Below are positions 37,501-49,100 of a stretch of 64,000 nt of DNA, piece after piece (the first letter of the stretch is position 1; each line of letters opens with the position of its first letter). The notes beneath the pieces are model-generated. The model was not told where the DNA came from, made no database searches, and worked only from the letters and a program-made list of their open reading frames with translations. The position numbers and the translations under genes were made by a program. Origin of the DNA: Rhododendron vialii (lineage: Eukaryota; Streptophyta; Magnoliopsida; Ericales; Ericaceae); contig NC_080558.1 in NCBI RefSeq assembly GCF_030253575.1, positions 1,560,001-1,624,000 on the forward strand. Reading direction: 5' to 3'.

Positions 37501-38870
37501 TCCGTTTTGAATTCCACAGGGGAAGAAAGCCCGAGACTGGTTGATGGATTATGGTTTCCGTTGTCTTGAGTAGCATCAACTTCAACTATCTTACTTGTCT
37601 TCTGGGAGGCATTTTTAACCTTAACTTCTGTGGAAACCGACACAGACTTTACTTTCTTATCCACCATCAAACCACCGAAACCACTGATCTTCCCAGCTCT
37701 ACTTTTGGAACCATATGTTCGATATCCTTTCTCCATATGAAACTTCTGTCGAAGAATGTATTCTCTCTTTGTAATACCAGAAATTTTCCTACTACCCACG
37801 AACTTTTCTTCATGGCCATGAAATTGTGTTGTGCCACCACCAACAAAAGATTTATCCACGGTATCAGCTGTGGAAATTGGACTTTCTTTTTCAGGAACTA
37901 CAGAACTTTTGGGTTTTACCAGGTTAGGAACACCTGAGAAAGTGGGGAAAAGAGATTGTGAACTATGAACAAAAGGCATTGAAGCCATGGCAGCTGTCTC
38001 ACATTGACATGTATGAGCACAATCAATTGAAGAACTTATTTTACAAGTTTTGGCTTCGGATCTCGACTGGGGCTGGACAGAGTTACAAGTGTTGGGACCC
38101 GCATCAGCAACAAAACTACCAAAGGGATCAGTATCCATTGCACAAGCATGGGAGACATTCATGTCACTTATCAACAAGCACCACATTGCATCCCCCATGC
38201 TGAAAAAAGGCCTAACCTCGCGAAGAACACAAACCAACTCTGCCAAGACATACTTCTCCATCTGCTGCAAATCCTCAAAGTAGTGGGCCCTTGATGGATC
38301 AATCTCTTGACCGGTCCTAAGAAACGCCAAAGTATTGTCCACCATATTGGATAGAATGTCTTTACACCCATAACAGAAGCCTGACCTCAACACAGCCTTT
38401 GTAGCAACTTCCTCAGTGTAACCGCAATCAATGATTTTTTTAATTGCGCCCTTGAAGATCATGTCTAAATTGTTCAAAACAAGCTCTTCGAGCTGGGATT
38501 CTGTAAGATCACTCCAATCAGCATCTTGGGGCTCGTCTCCTGCTTCTGTTTCCTCTCTAGATCGAATTGGGCCCACCTCTGATGACCCAACCGCAGTGGA
38601 CAATCCAAGATCGAGTTTCAAAGCATCAGAATGGTCTTGACTAACGCTACACACATCACACCCATTGGGATGCCCGTGATTTTGGGAAACTCCGAACTTC
38701 TCAGCTGAGAATTCATAACTTGAGCAAACGTTATGAGGCACAGTGATGTTCCTATTTATATCTCCGAGTGGAGGATCAGCCCGAAATTTTCTCTTGTTCC
38801 TACTTCCTTTTTCTTGGGTAAACACTTGACTAGTACTGCTACTACAAGCCTTGGCAACCATTGAAGCCAT
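34540..38870 (-). CDS. RF298: RF298/MIP1-like RING E3 ubiquitin ligase
   Basis: Two coding exons, 38870-36810 and 35058-34540, with GT-AG borders at a codon boundary (QLE / ARWKREEKAKEELL). They encode 859 aa. The N-terminus MASMVAK and EKGSRNKRKFRADPPLGD are hallmarks of plant RF298/RF4 proteins. Residues about 140-260 hold the conserved helical block (SQLEELVLNNLDMIFKGAI, KAVLRSGFCYGCKDILSN). Residues about 560-780 are predicted coiled coil, rich in E, K and Q. The C-terminal C3HC4 RING, about residues 804-843, has CVMC, CAHQVVCTTC and CPSC. By family it would transfer ubiquitin from an E2 to an unknown substrate. The frame is open upstream to 38951, but I prefer the Met at 38870: it matches the family N-terminus and follows a likely 5'UTR-intron acceptor (GTGCAG/CTTAGA). 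The paralogue RF4 is an alternative name. Confidence 0.92.
35059..36809 (-). other. intron of the RING ligase gene
   Basis: 1.75 kb between the coiled-coil exon and the RING exon. No further exon or bounded repeat is visible. Confidence 0.7.
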
Positions 38871-38879
38871 TCTAAGCTG

Positions 38880-40090
38880 CACACCAGAATACTTTAGCGT
38901 TTGTTGCAGATATACTATTGATAAAAGCTGATTATAGAAAGCAAAAGCCAAAATAAATTGAAATAAAACTTCGTAAAATCAGCTGATTATAAGTGTTTCC
39001 TGGCCCATAATCCAAAAGCAGAAGTGTTACACATCAAACAGTTTGGCACAGCTTTCAGTGCAGAACTTAAAAGTTCAAAACCACAACAAACACCCCTGTA
39101 TGTCCTATTGACCATGTACAAAACCACATAAAAGTGAAGAATTCAACACAAAATTTCATTGGAATGTATGATTAAAATGAAAATTAAGCTCAAATTAGAG
39201 TCTTCCAATGTTGTTAGAATCATAATTCAGCTCAATAAACCAGAAACAGAAACTGAATTCAAATCAACCAATGAACCTGATTATGATCATATAGTTCAAT
39301 ACCGACATGTATTGAAAAAGAACTTCGTAAAATCAGCTTTTATATCAAACTTGCTAACTTTTTCAAGGCCCATAATCCAAAAGCAGAAGTGGTGCACTGC
39401 AAACAGTTTGGTACAGTTTTCGGCATCAAATAAGTCATTAGGTGCAGAACTTAAAAGCTTAAAACCACATCAAAATGGAATAATTCAACACAAAATCATG
39501 TTGGAACATTGGATTATAATCCAAATTAAGCTCAAAAACAATCTTCCAATGCCGATTGAATCATAATTCAGCTCAATAAACCAGACACACAAACTAAATC
39601 CAAATCAACCAATGAACCTGATTATGATCATGGAATTCAACACCGATATAGAAATCATACCTTATGTTCTCCAAGTATTGGAATTATTCAAAATTGAGCA
39701 AGTTTCTGCAACAAATCAAGTGATTAATCATCAATTAAAGAAAAAAGAACAGGAACCCATATACAAAAATTCAAGAACCAATGAATACAAATGAAACCCA
39801 TAAGATTCCAACAATCCTTATGGATAACAACAATCAGGACAACACCCATGAGTCAATTATCAAGAAGAAAAAAGAAACATGCACAGACGAATACACATAT
39901 TAGATATCCAGTGTGATGAAAAAATATGCAGAAAATTGGTGTAAAGATAGAAAAGAAAAAGTGGGAAATCTAAGGATTGACGTGAGGACCAATCAACCGA
40001 TACGTACTTGATGGTAGTTATATTTGGAGCGATCGGAGGAACGATAAATCTCAGAGCATTGAGGAGCAATTGGGCATCTCTCTCTCTCTT
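38880..40090 (-). other. probable 5'UTR intron and leader exon of the RING ligase gene
   Basis: Just before the coding start, on the minus strand, GTGCAG/CTTAGA is a good acceptor. About 1.1 kb upstream, CATCAA/GTACGT near 40008-40018 is a good donor preceded by a CT/GA-rich leader to about 40090. The interior contains no gene but a tandem duplication. The assignment is inferred from splice signals only. Confidence 0.4.
38967..39645. repeat. two tandem copies of about 350 bp
   Basis: AACTTCGTAAAATCAGCT followed by GGCCCATAATCCAAAAGCAGAA, CAAACAGTTTGG, GTGCAGAACTTAAAAG, and AATTAAGCTCAAA...CTTCCAATG, ending in CAACCAATGAACCTGATTATGATCAT, occurs first at 38967-39290 and again at about 39321-39630. 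The second copy has small insertions. Confidence 0.85.
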
Positions 40091-40446
40091 AATATGATTT
40101 TGGTTGATTTTTAATTTTCCTTTTGGTGTTAACCAGAGAAGTAACCAGGGTTATGTATATGTGTTTGTTGCTGTTAACCACGGTTAAGAGGGACCAATGG
40201 GTCTATTGTAAAATATTGTTTTATGTAAGGGTATAGGAGGAAATTTCGGTGAATATTAGGTTATTTTTGGATATAAAAATCCAAATATAGGTATTATCAT
40301 CCTCCCAAATAGCTAAGCAATTAAAAGCTATTAAAAATTTAGGAAAATAATTTATACTCCTTAGCAATCAATTTTGGTAGTGAAGGTATAATAGAATGTG
40401 GACTTTATGAAGGTGTTGACTTTGACCAAACAATAACACACAATTA

Positions 40447-40665
40447 AAGTCACCGTTGAATTTTGCATTGAGCCCTAAAATATTGGCGTTCGATGGTAAT
40501 GATGCTATTGCGGCTATTGAAGTCACCGTTGAATTTTGCATTGAGCCCTAAAATATTGGCGTTCGATGCTAATGATGCTATTGCGGCTATTGAAGTCACC
40601 GTTGAATTTTGCATTGAGCCCTAAAATATTGGTGTTCGATGCTAATGATGCTATTGCGGCTATTG
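40447..40665. repeat. three tandem 73-bp repeats
   Basis: The unit AGTCACCGTTGAATTTTGCA, continuing to GATGCTATTGCGGCTATTGA, repeats with exact 73-bp spacing (CACCG at 40451, 40524 and 40597). Copies differ at only a few positions, so the array is young. No open frame of note crosses it. Confidence 0.95.
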
Positions 40666-41391
40666 TGAGCTAATTATTCACCATTTTAATGGTAAAAAGG
40701 AAACAAAATAATTTTGTATAAAAATCAATCATTTGTAAGATTGCGGCACAAGATGATATATTTGCTTGTGGATTATCAACCTTTTTTCGATCCCAAAAAG
40801 ACAGAAATAAAAACAATACAAAATCTCATAAGTCAAATCAAACCCGAGTTGTTGTGTTCATATATCTATGTATGTAACAAAAAATTGAGAGATTTAAAAG
40901 TTGGCCATCTAGCAAGAAAGCAACAATTCAAAGTTGTTGACAATGTGAGCGCTTGTTAAAAAAGAGATGCATGACCTTGTATTATAGACATATAAAATAT
41001 TTTATTTTAATTTTTATTAAATATGAGTATAATTTTTACATCACATCAATCGTCTCAATAAGAGAAATCGGCAAAAATTTAAAATATATATACACACACA
41101 CCAAAGTCGAACTTATATAAGACGACAAAAAGACACTAAAGGACAGGCTTTTGAGGATATAAAGTTTTTTGGTGTCTTTTTTATCCTCTTTAGTGAATTT
41201 TTTAATTTCAAATTTTTTTTTGGTTGAGTATTTTTTTGATTCATCTTATCTTATTGAATATATAAAAGTTAAACCAAGATTCAGCAAATTTTTCTAGGGA
41301 AAATGAAAGCCCAGTATGTGTTTTGATAATTAATACCCGTCAAGGACAAGCTAAGAACATTTGTTAATACTGAAAATATTCTTGACGGGTA

Positions 41392-42418
41392 TCTATATTA
41401 TAAAACAGAGCAGACTTTTGTCTACTCATACAAACATAAGCACCCCTCCAGCCGTTGGATCGCAAATTCAATAGGTTACGATCGTTAGATTGAAAAACCG
41501 ATTACGATCAATGTATTTTTCTCCATCGTGCTTCCTCTCTCCACCGTGTTTCCTGTCTTCCACTCTTCCTCCAAAGTTACTCTCCCGCTCTCTCCCTCCC
41601 TCCCTCTCCCCTTCCTCTCTCTCTCTCTCCCACTCCTCTCTCCTGTTCGCTCCTGTTGCCACACCACCACCCAACCCAGCGACCACCCTCCAGCCGTTGT
41701 CAACGCCATTTCCGAAAACCCCAGCGACCACAAGGACGCTGCCCACGATTTAAATAGGTAAACCATTCATTCTCGCCCTAATAATCTTCCTTATTTTTTG
41801 ACGTTACTTTGATCCTAATAAAAATCTGTTTACCCTCTTTACTGCATTTAATAAAAATCTGTTTACCCTCTTTGCTTTCCAACTGTAATTGGAAAATTTG
41901 GCTTAAAAAACATAATGCTTCAGTGGCTTCCACGTGTTCGATGGAATGCTTCAATTAGGTTCTTATTCTTCCCTCAATTGCTTTCCAAGTATTTGATAAA
42001 ATCTCCAACTGTAATTGGAAAATTTGGCTTAAAAAACATAATGCTCCAGTGGCTTCCACGTGTTCGATGGAATGCTTCAATTAGGATCCCAGTATAGTTT
42101 AACAGAAGGGATTGAGTTTAACATAACTGGCCGTAACTTTATAAGACTGTAATTGTCTGGAATGCCACGAAGATAAATATAGTTAACGATTTTCCTCACT
42201 AGATAAGATGTTGTCATTACTTTTCTACAAAACTGACCATTAGATTGTGAGAGACACTCGACTGCCCCTCGCAGATGGGAAAAGTGTAAAATCTCCTTTG
42301 TTAATTTTGGTTCTAGCTTGAGAGAGAAATGAAGAAACCACAAATGATGAAATGCTAGTTAATTTTGGTTCTAGCGTTGTGTTAGTTTTACCCGTGTATA
42401 GAACGGGTTAAACGCTAG
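41392..42418 (+). mobile_element. non-autonomous Helitron
   Basis: Starts TCTATATTATAAAACAGAGC after a host A (41391). Ends with the hairpin ACCCGT-GTATA-GAACGGGT, a short AT spacer and CTAG, followed by a host T (42419). These are all the textbook Helitron ends and its A/T target. 1027 bp long, with no Rep/helicase. A CT-rich segment lies at 41523-41700, and a 79-bp internal direct repeat lies at 41881-41959 and 42007-42085. It ends 132 bp before the start codon of the COA4-like gene, so it lies in that gene's promoter. Confidence 0.85.
41881..42085. repeat. 79-bp direct repeat inside the short Helitron
   Basis: AACTGTAATTGGAAAATTTG through ATGGAATGCTTCAATTAGG occurs at 41881-41959 and again at 42007-42085 with one difference. 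The copies lie 126 bp apart. Confidence 0.95.
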
Positions 42419-42550
42419 TTAATTATCAACACACGTCATTGACCAGCCTTAATTTTCCCATTTTTGTAAGTGAGAGAAAAGTCACCTATGTGTTAGGGCC
42501 GCAGGAGGGCTAACAAATAGCCCAAACGAACGCGGACTCCCCAAAGTAAA

Positions 42551-42839
42551 ATGGACCCAAAAGCAAACCCAAACGCAATATCCCAACCACCACCGCCAAC
42601 GGTCCCGTCGCCGCCGTCGGGGCAGCCGCCGCTTCATCAGAGCGACGCAGACGAGGAGGACGACAGCGTGAAGCAACTCAATGAATGCTCTTCTGTGTAC
42701 TTGTCATTGCAGGTATTTGAAATTACTCCTGTCATATCCCTCTTCATTCCCTCTAAAACCCTAAACCCAGATACGATTTCTTTGCATATTGCAGGATTGT
42801 CTTGTGAATACCAACAGGAATTGGAAATCTTGCCAAAAG

Positions 42840-42888
<49 letters not shown>

Positions 42889-43484
42889 ATAAATTTTAAA
42901 AAATCACTTAATGGATTTATATGTTATCATCAAATCTTCTTAACCTTCGTTGGAAAATTTGGTTCTTGCTTGATACTGAACAATTTGATGAAATGGTTGG
43001 AGTTCATATTTTGTTGGATCCTTTTTCAACCAAATTCGATCAGAGGTTAATGGTTGGAGTCAGGTGTTCTAAACACCGGCCGCCTAGGTCGACTAGTCCC
43101 CACCTAGGCACCTAAGCGATAAGCGGTGGTCCAACGCCCAAGGCAGCTGACTAGTCGGCGTGTAGTCCCCGCCTAGGTGCTAGGCGGCCGACTAATCAGT
43201 GCCTCGGCGCCCTTTTTCCGCCCGACTAGTCCCTAGCGGTTCTTAGAACATTGGTTGGGGTTGACTTCATATTGTGTTGTGTCCTTTTTCAACCAAATTC
43301 GATTAGAGGTTCATGTAGCTAATTCGGATTGATAAGTTCGATTTGGATTGGTTATTTGGTGAACGATGGGCGAGCTTCTTGTTTGTGTGGAACTTTTTCA
43401 TTTGGTGATGGACCATATTTTCTTGCAGAAGTACAAGCATTGAAGGCATGCAATGAGAAGAGGAACAATGACAAGAGAAAGTGA
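42551..43484 (+). CDS. COA4: twin-CX9C mitochondrial protein, COA4-like
   Basis: Three exons, 42551-42712, 42795-42840 and 43429-43484, encode 87 aa. After a Pro-rich N-terminus come an acidic DEED segment and a CHCH domain. This has two CX9C pairs, CSSVYLSLQDC and CQKEVQALKAC, separated by the helix-turn LVNTNRNWKS. The basic tail is NEKRNNDKRK. The spacing and the W-x-x-C-Q-x-E-V-Q-A pattern match COA4, a small intermembrane-space protein imported by the Mia40 disulfide relay and needed for cytochrome c oxidase assembly. The exon-2 donor (AAAAGG/GTCTCT) opens directly into a CT microsatellite, which is unusual. A Helitron ends 132 bp upstream. The fold is certain; COA4 rather than another twin-CX9C member is likely. 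Confidence 0.88.
42841..42886. repeat. CT microsatellite at a 5' splice site
   Basis: GTCTCTCT... runs about 46 bases from the first base of COA4 intron 2, so the splice donor is part of the microsatellite. Confidence 0.9.
43064..43248. mobile_element. foldback element with CGCCTAGG repeats
   Basis: Ends TGTTCTAAACACCGG and the inverse CGGTTCTTAGAACA frame a GC-rich interior of CGACTAGTCCCCgCCTAGG-type units in both orientations. It lies in COA4 intron 2. The sequence to its left (CCTTTTTCAACCAAATTCGAT.AGAGGTT, 43020-43048) is repeated to its right (43281-43310), so flanking DNA was duplicated with or around the insertion. Confidence 0.65.
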
Positions 43485-44744
43485 TAAATTTTGAGGAATT
43501 ACGCCAAGTCTGTGATACTTGTACCAAAGCCAATGGGAAAAAAGGCCAGGTCTCCTATTGAAGTTGTTTGCCATTTCAATTACATAATGACAAGCTTTCG
43601 ATGAAGAATTTTACGGTTCCAATTGGACCATTGAAGAATTTATGCATAGGCTTTTCCGGGACACACTCTCTCTCTCTCTCCATAAAGTTTTTTCTCTCTC
43701 TCCAATCTTCATACAGGTTTGCTCTCCCTCCATAAAGTTTGATTTGGATTGAGGAGAATTTTAGTTTGCCAAAGTGATAGCATGCCGCATTGCCCTGTTT
43801 TGGTGGTAGCTTATTCGTCTTGAATACTTCCTTTGTGACTGGATTCTTTGAGGATAAGAGAATGACAACTGAATAGTTTGCGTATACATTAGAAAACATA
43901 CCATTTGGATACGTGAAAAGTGGATTTGGGAAACAAAAATTCTAATCCCACAAACAAACACAGACAAATAGAGGGCTTCGGGAAAGAGATGCGCGGCTAT
44001 CGAACACAGATCTGGACAAACCTTTTAAACGATTGCGCCCCCCACGCAAATCCTTTTGAATTCGCATCCGGTAAGCGTGTACGTAAAGCAGTTTGTTCGA
44101 CTATATGTCATGTTTTGTCAACAAAGACGGCGAGAAGGCTGTTTGAGGCATCAAGGAATCATCCATTTTAAGGTTGGTAAAGAATCAAATTAGCCGAGTT
44201 CGAGCTCCTGTTTGTTTCTATTTCATTCAAGATCGATTTGTTATGACAGTAAGAAGATGAATAAACGAGCATCAAAAAACACCATTTCGTTTTGATTTTG
44301 TCTTTTGAGGACTCGAAGATTCAAAAACATCACGTGTGACTGTGAGTGATTTCGAGTCAGCAGAGAAAATTGAAGTGTTGCACTTCATATTTCAGCCTTG
44401 GCAAGTGGTGACCCTTTCCCCTTTCTATATAATCGAGAAAAAATACAAAGGGAATTGGTTTTTACACTCGCCTTTTATTCACATGCACTCCTCTCTTCTT
44501 TCTTTCTTTTTTTTCCGAATTCATGTGGAATTATATGATTATTTTTCCGAATTCATGTGGAATTATATGATTACCCTAAGTGTGAGGAAAAAAATGTATG
44601 TAGGGTAGTTTTGTAATTTCACGTGCAAAAAGAAAAAAAAAAGTGCACTTGAACAAAAAACGAGTGTAAAAATCAATTCCCAAAACAAAACATTTCCTCT
44701 TTTTTTTTCTTTTTTTTGCCAGAACCTAATCTATGTTATTCTAG

Positions 44745-44850
44745 GGGACTTAGGGGAGGGTAATGTGGGTTACGAGAATCGAACTCTGTCTAAATGCATG
44801 AGGGCAGAAGGCCTTACCACCGAGACAGCCAACCATTCGCTCCATAAACA
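44745..44850 (-). mobile_element. SINE, tRNA-promoter part
   Basis: On the minus strand TGGTTGGCTGTCTCGGTGG (A-box region) is followed by GAGTTCGATTCTCG (B box). A full tRNA fold is not possible, so it is a SINE head. Confidence 0.5.
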
Positions 44851-45284
44851 AAACTTACAAAGTTGGTTTTGTAGCGGGGGTGCTATCTATCTACTGAGGG
44901 CCCATTCATCCAATCATGAATATACGATGGACCAAAAAGCAATTTACAAAATATGGGCCTATGATCAGGCCCATCATTTTGATCCAGAACTCAGTGTCAC
45001 CAAAGCGGAACCAGACTGAGGCTCGGGACCCAAAGATCAAGGCCCAAACCCACAAATAGGCCACAATACAAGTATTTTGAAAGGAAAATGATAATACCAA
45101 ACTGTTTTTTTTATTTTTTTTTATGTTTTTGTTAGTGTCAAAACTTAAGTGCATAAACGTCTTGTATCCTGAACACGGTACAAGTCTTTTATGCGCTGCA
45201 ATTTGGCATTAACGAAAACCTTTTTTTTACATTATGACTACCCAAAAAATAATAGAAGAAAACTTATGGGAAAAACTTCCTGGT

Positions 45285-45410
45285 CGCGGGTTCAATTCTA
45301 AAAAAAAACTTCCTCTTTGCTTGCAGAGTAAGGTTGCGTACATCAACTCTTCTCTAGTCCCTGCATATGCGGGAGCTTCGTTTCATTGAGTACATCCTAT
45401 ATCAAGCGAG
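45285..45410 (+). mobile_element. SINE fragment
   Basis: Begins at a B box (CGCGGGTTCAATTCT) and continues with CCTCTTTGCTTGCAGAGTAA, GGTTGCGTACA, CCCTGCATATGCGGGAGC and TTGAGTACA. This is the common body of a widespread tRNA-derived plant SINE. The 5' A-box part is missing or decayed. Confidence 0.7.
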
Positions 45411-46105
45411 AATAATTAGAATCTATAAGCCTAAAACCAAAAATATATGAGTAACAAAAGGCGAAGTGCAAAAAACAATTTGGGATAATGATGTTCTAAG
45501 CAAAAGAATTCAATTGTGATTTTCACTCTTTTTTATTTTATTTTATAACCTCGCTTCTTTTTTTTCTTTCAATAATGTGAATTACAATGTTGTACTGTCA
45601 GTGTGAAGGAGTATGGAATTGGAAGGTTAATTTTTTAAATTAACATCGCAAGAGGACACGGTTATGTTGAAAACAAAATATGAAAATCAATTACCTTAGT
45701 ACAAAAATATATTAAAAATCAAATAGTTTTTATCAGATATATTGAAAATTGATTAGCTAATTAAAAAAATGAAGTGATTTCACACTTTTTTTTTTTTTAC
45801 AATCCACACTCCCGTTTTTGTTTTTAATCATGTAAATTTATTATCTTGCCCATTTTACCATACACTTTTCTAAGGGTACCATTGAAAATTAATTTACGTT
45901 GATAAAGAAAAAAAAAATTGTGGATTGTTAAAAGAAAAAAAAGAAATTGGGGATTGTAGTAGGGAGTGTGAAAATCTCCCTTAAAAAATTGATACGGCAT
46001 TTGGTCTTAGCAAACCTACAATGGCAGATTGCCAGGATCAGGTTGTACTTCTTAACAGTCCACTCTGAAGAGAGAGAGAGAGAGAGAGAGAGTGATCAAT
46101 TGACG

Positions 46106-49100
46106 ATGTCGTTCTCGTTCTTCAAGCCGTCGAGGCCCAAAACACCACAAGAGCTCGTCAGAGCGATCAAGGACAGTCTCCTGGCTCTCGACACCAAAAC
46201 CGTCGCCGAGGTCCAAGCCCTCAAGAAGGTACTGTACCTGTATCGTTCTTTGTACTATATGTATTCACGCATACGTATTTATGTTCAAAATTGAGTTTTT
46301 ATAGGTGCGCTTTTATCCGATTGTCGTTGATCTGCTGGAATTAGTCTCAGAACAGCATTCCTTGGCTGTGAATTTCATCTTTTTTTAAACATAATTTACA
46401 TTTTTTGTTTTGATTATGTTGGTGTACTTTTCATTTATGGAAAATGTTAAGTGAATTGGCCAATTCGGCTTAATGTAAATCAATTGCAGACTAGACTCGA
46501 GAGTGTGTGCTCCGTGTGTGCTCGCGCACAGAATTGAGGTCTCCTTGATGCATTTCTCTCTATTGGTGTACGAAACGACGTAGGAATTTGTCTACCTCCG
46601 TCATGTACGTGGATTTTGCTCAATGTAAGTCAATGGCAGACTGGAGTCGAGAGCGTGTACAATGAGTCTGCGTGTCTTTATATAACCAAAATCAAGATTC
46701 TTCTTGATGCATTTCGCTATATTGGTGTACGGAAGAATGTGGGATCCGGTTCAATTTGTATACCTCCGTCTGGACAGAGGTCACGGCCTTCCTACGCTTG
46801 TCGGCAGTTTTTCCTCCGAAGTTTCTGTTTTTTTGGTTGTGGCTCTTGTTAAGTTCATCTGAACGTGCCAAAACTCAGAATTTTCTTTTTTCTTTTTTCT
46901 TTTTTTTTAGAGTTTTGAGAAGCTAAAACCTATTTTGGCAATGACGCTCTTAGTATAAATAGTTGTATTGAGTTTCATTATTTGCACGTGAGAGAAAAAC
47001 ACAAGAGTCTAAATTAAGGTTTGGGAGAGAGTACTTTATTTTGGGTTCGGTGAGGCTTTGAGAGCGGGTTGCTGCAGAAGCTCTCATTGTGGCTCTCTTT
47101 AGCATTCGGTTGCCTAGGAAGTCATTGATCGATTGCCCGTGGAGTAGGTTTACACCCAACGTTAGTTGAGCCATGCAAAATCATTTTTTCTCTTGATTTG
47201 ATTTTCTCTCTCTTTTGTTTGGTATTGCTTTGTATATTTGTTTTGTTCTTCGGTTAATATTCATAACTTTAATTGTTCACACTTCACAGTGTGTTGAGTC
47301 TCTGATGGCTCTCCGCACAACAAACAATACTATTGATGAATAGAAATGTTAATTGAGCTCCATTTATTGAGGTGGTGAGTTAGGTGATAGTTCACCGCTG
47401 GTTTGCTTGTACTATTTCACCTTCACGCTGGTAAGGAGAATACCTTTGACTATTAAAGGGCTCTAAGATGAATGTTTTAAAGGGAGGAAGATTGACTGCT
47501 ACATTGTGATATGCATGAGTATTTATGTGTTTGTGGTTATTTAAGCATAACTGCACTATTGGAGATGGAAGAATTTTGCTGTTTAAGGGCTCTAGGTTGG
47601 TGGGTTGTGGACTACCTTCATGTGACTTATTCTGGTGTTGGCATGGCCGCATGGTTCATACTTTTCCTCTGTCGTAGCTTCAAACAGTGACAATGGTGGT
47701 CACAGCTATGACGATGCGAGATGCTTACCTGATACCCTAAGGTTACCCTGCTAGAGACATGGCGTTGAATTACTAAAACTGAGAGTAGTCGATTGCCTGT
47801 TGCACTTAAATGGATTTTTTAAATGGGCTCCTTCTTGTCCTCCATAGGTAGGTAGCTGATGATTGATGTGTGGGAGGCCGGGCGTAGCTTTGTTTTATCG
47901 TCACAGCGCTCTGTGTAGGAGTCGTAATGGTGGTAGTTACCACTGGTTCTGTTTTGAGCGTTGTGGGATTTGTAATAGCAATGGTGTTTTGAGTTGTTTG
48001 GAGCTCGTATGTGGGATGTTCGACATCCACCATTGGATCTGTCATTGTGATGTTTGAGTTTTTTTTTCTTTTTTTCTTTTTAAGCATTCTGATGTTTGAG
48101 TCAGCTTTGTTGATTCTGTTCTTTTGCCACTGTATCCTGCTTTGGGCTATGCTTTGCAGCGTTATTCTCAGTCCATTTCTTTGCTGAGCTTTTCTGTTGT
48201 TTTTGGTTCCCATCCTCACAGTCACAGGTTGTGAGAATTCCATGTTTTAGGCTACTTACTATTTGTTTCCAAGCCTTGCTTCTTTCCATGCGGTAGCACC
48301 TTGCTTATCGTAATCTCTTGCTTTTTCTTTTCCTTCAAAATCATGGTAACTGCTTAAATACATGTTTCCAACTACTGGTAAACCATGATATTATGTTTAT
48401 TTTTATATGTAGTTCTAAAACTGGAAAGGGAATGTAAAGAGTGCATTTTGTTGATAAATTAGTACTAGTTGCTGCAGCTCTATGTCAGCAAAAAAAGGAA
48501 GCAAAGAAAAAAAACCCAACTCGGGTGGAAATACACAGACAGATAGTTTAAATTTTAGGCCACCAACTACTATGTAAGAAATAGTCATTGTGTATTTGTA
48601 TTTTTCACCAGTTTCCTTATTTCAAGTTTGCAGGCTTTGGAAGAAGTTGAGAAGAATTTTTTGGCAATGAGAGTTATGCTTTGTGGTGATGGGGAGGTTG
48701 AACCAAACTTGGATCAGGTGTCACAGCTAGCACTTGAAATCTGTAAAGAAGATGTTCTTGCTCTTTTCATTCACAAGTTACCCATTTTGGGATGGGAAGT
48801 GAGTTATCATAATTCATAACATTTTGTCACTCTCATATATTAGCTTATTTACTTGCACAGTGATAATAAAAGTTTGACACAGGCGAGAAAGGATTTAGTT
48901 CACTGTTGGTCCATGCTGTTGAAGCAACAGGTTGGCTCTACTTGTTGCTGCGTCGAATACATAGAGAATCATTTGGAGTTATTAGACTTTCTCGTTGTGT
49001 GGTAAGGTTCTCTGATGCATTTCGTCTATAGATTATTGTGGAAGTGCCTTTTCTTCTCTTTGGCTTTCATGCAGTGTAGGTCTGCATTACGGTAATTCTG

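Larger units (their letters stand above)
43485..46105. other. intergenic region with SINE relics
   Basis: No gene I can support. It includes the COA4 3' flank, a 30-bp direct duplication near 44514-44572 (TTTTTCCGAATTCATGTGGA), two SINE pieces (44745-44850 and 45285-45410), and AT-rich filler. Confidence 0.5.

Noticed and set aside
38871-38951. N-terminal extension MAFAFYNQLL of the RING ligase
   Set aside because: A likely splice acceptor lies inside it, and the family N-terminus MASMVAK starts at 38870.
46960-47290. LTR-like sequence in MO25 intron 1 (TTTACACCCAACGTTAGTTGAGCC)
   Set aside because: The tone resembles copia LTR ends, but I could not find paired ends, a primer-binding site or a duplication.
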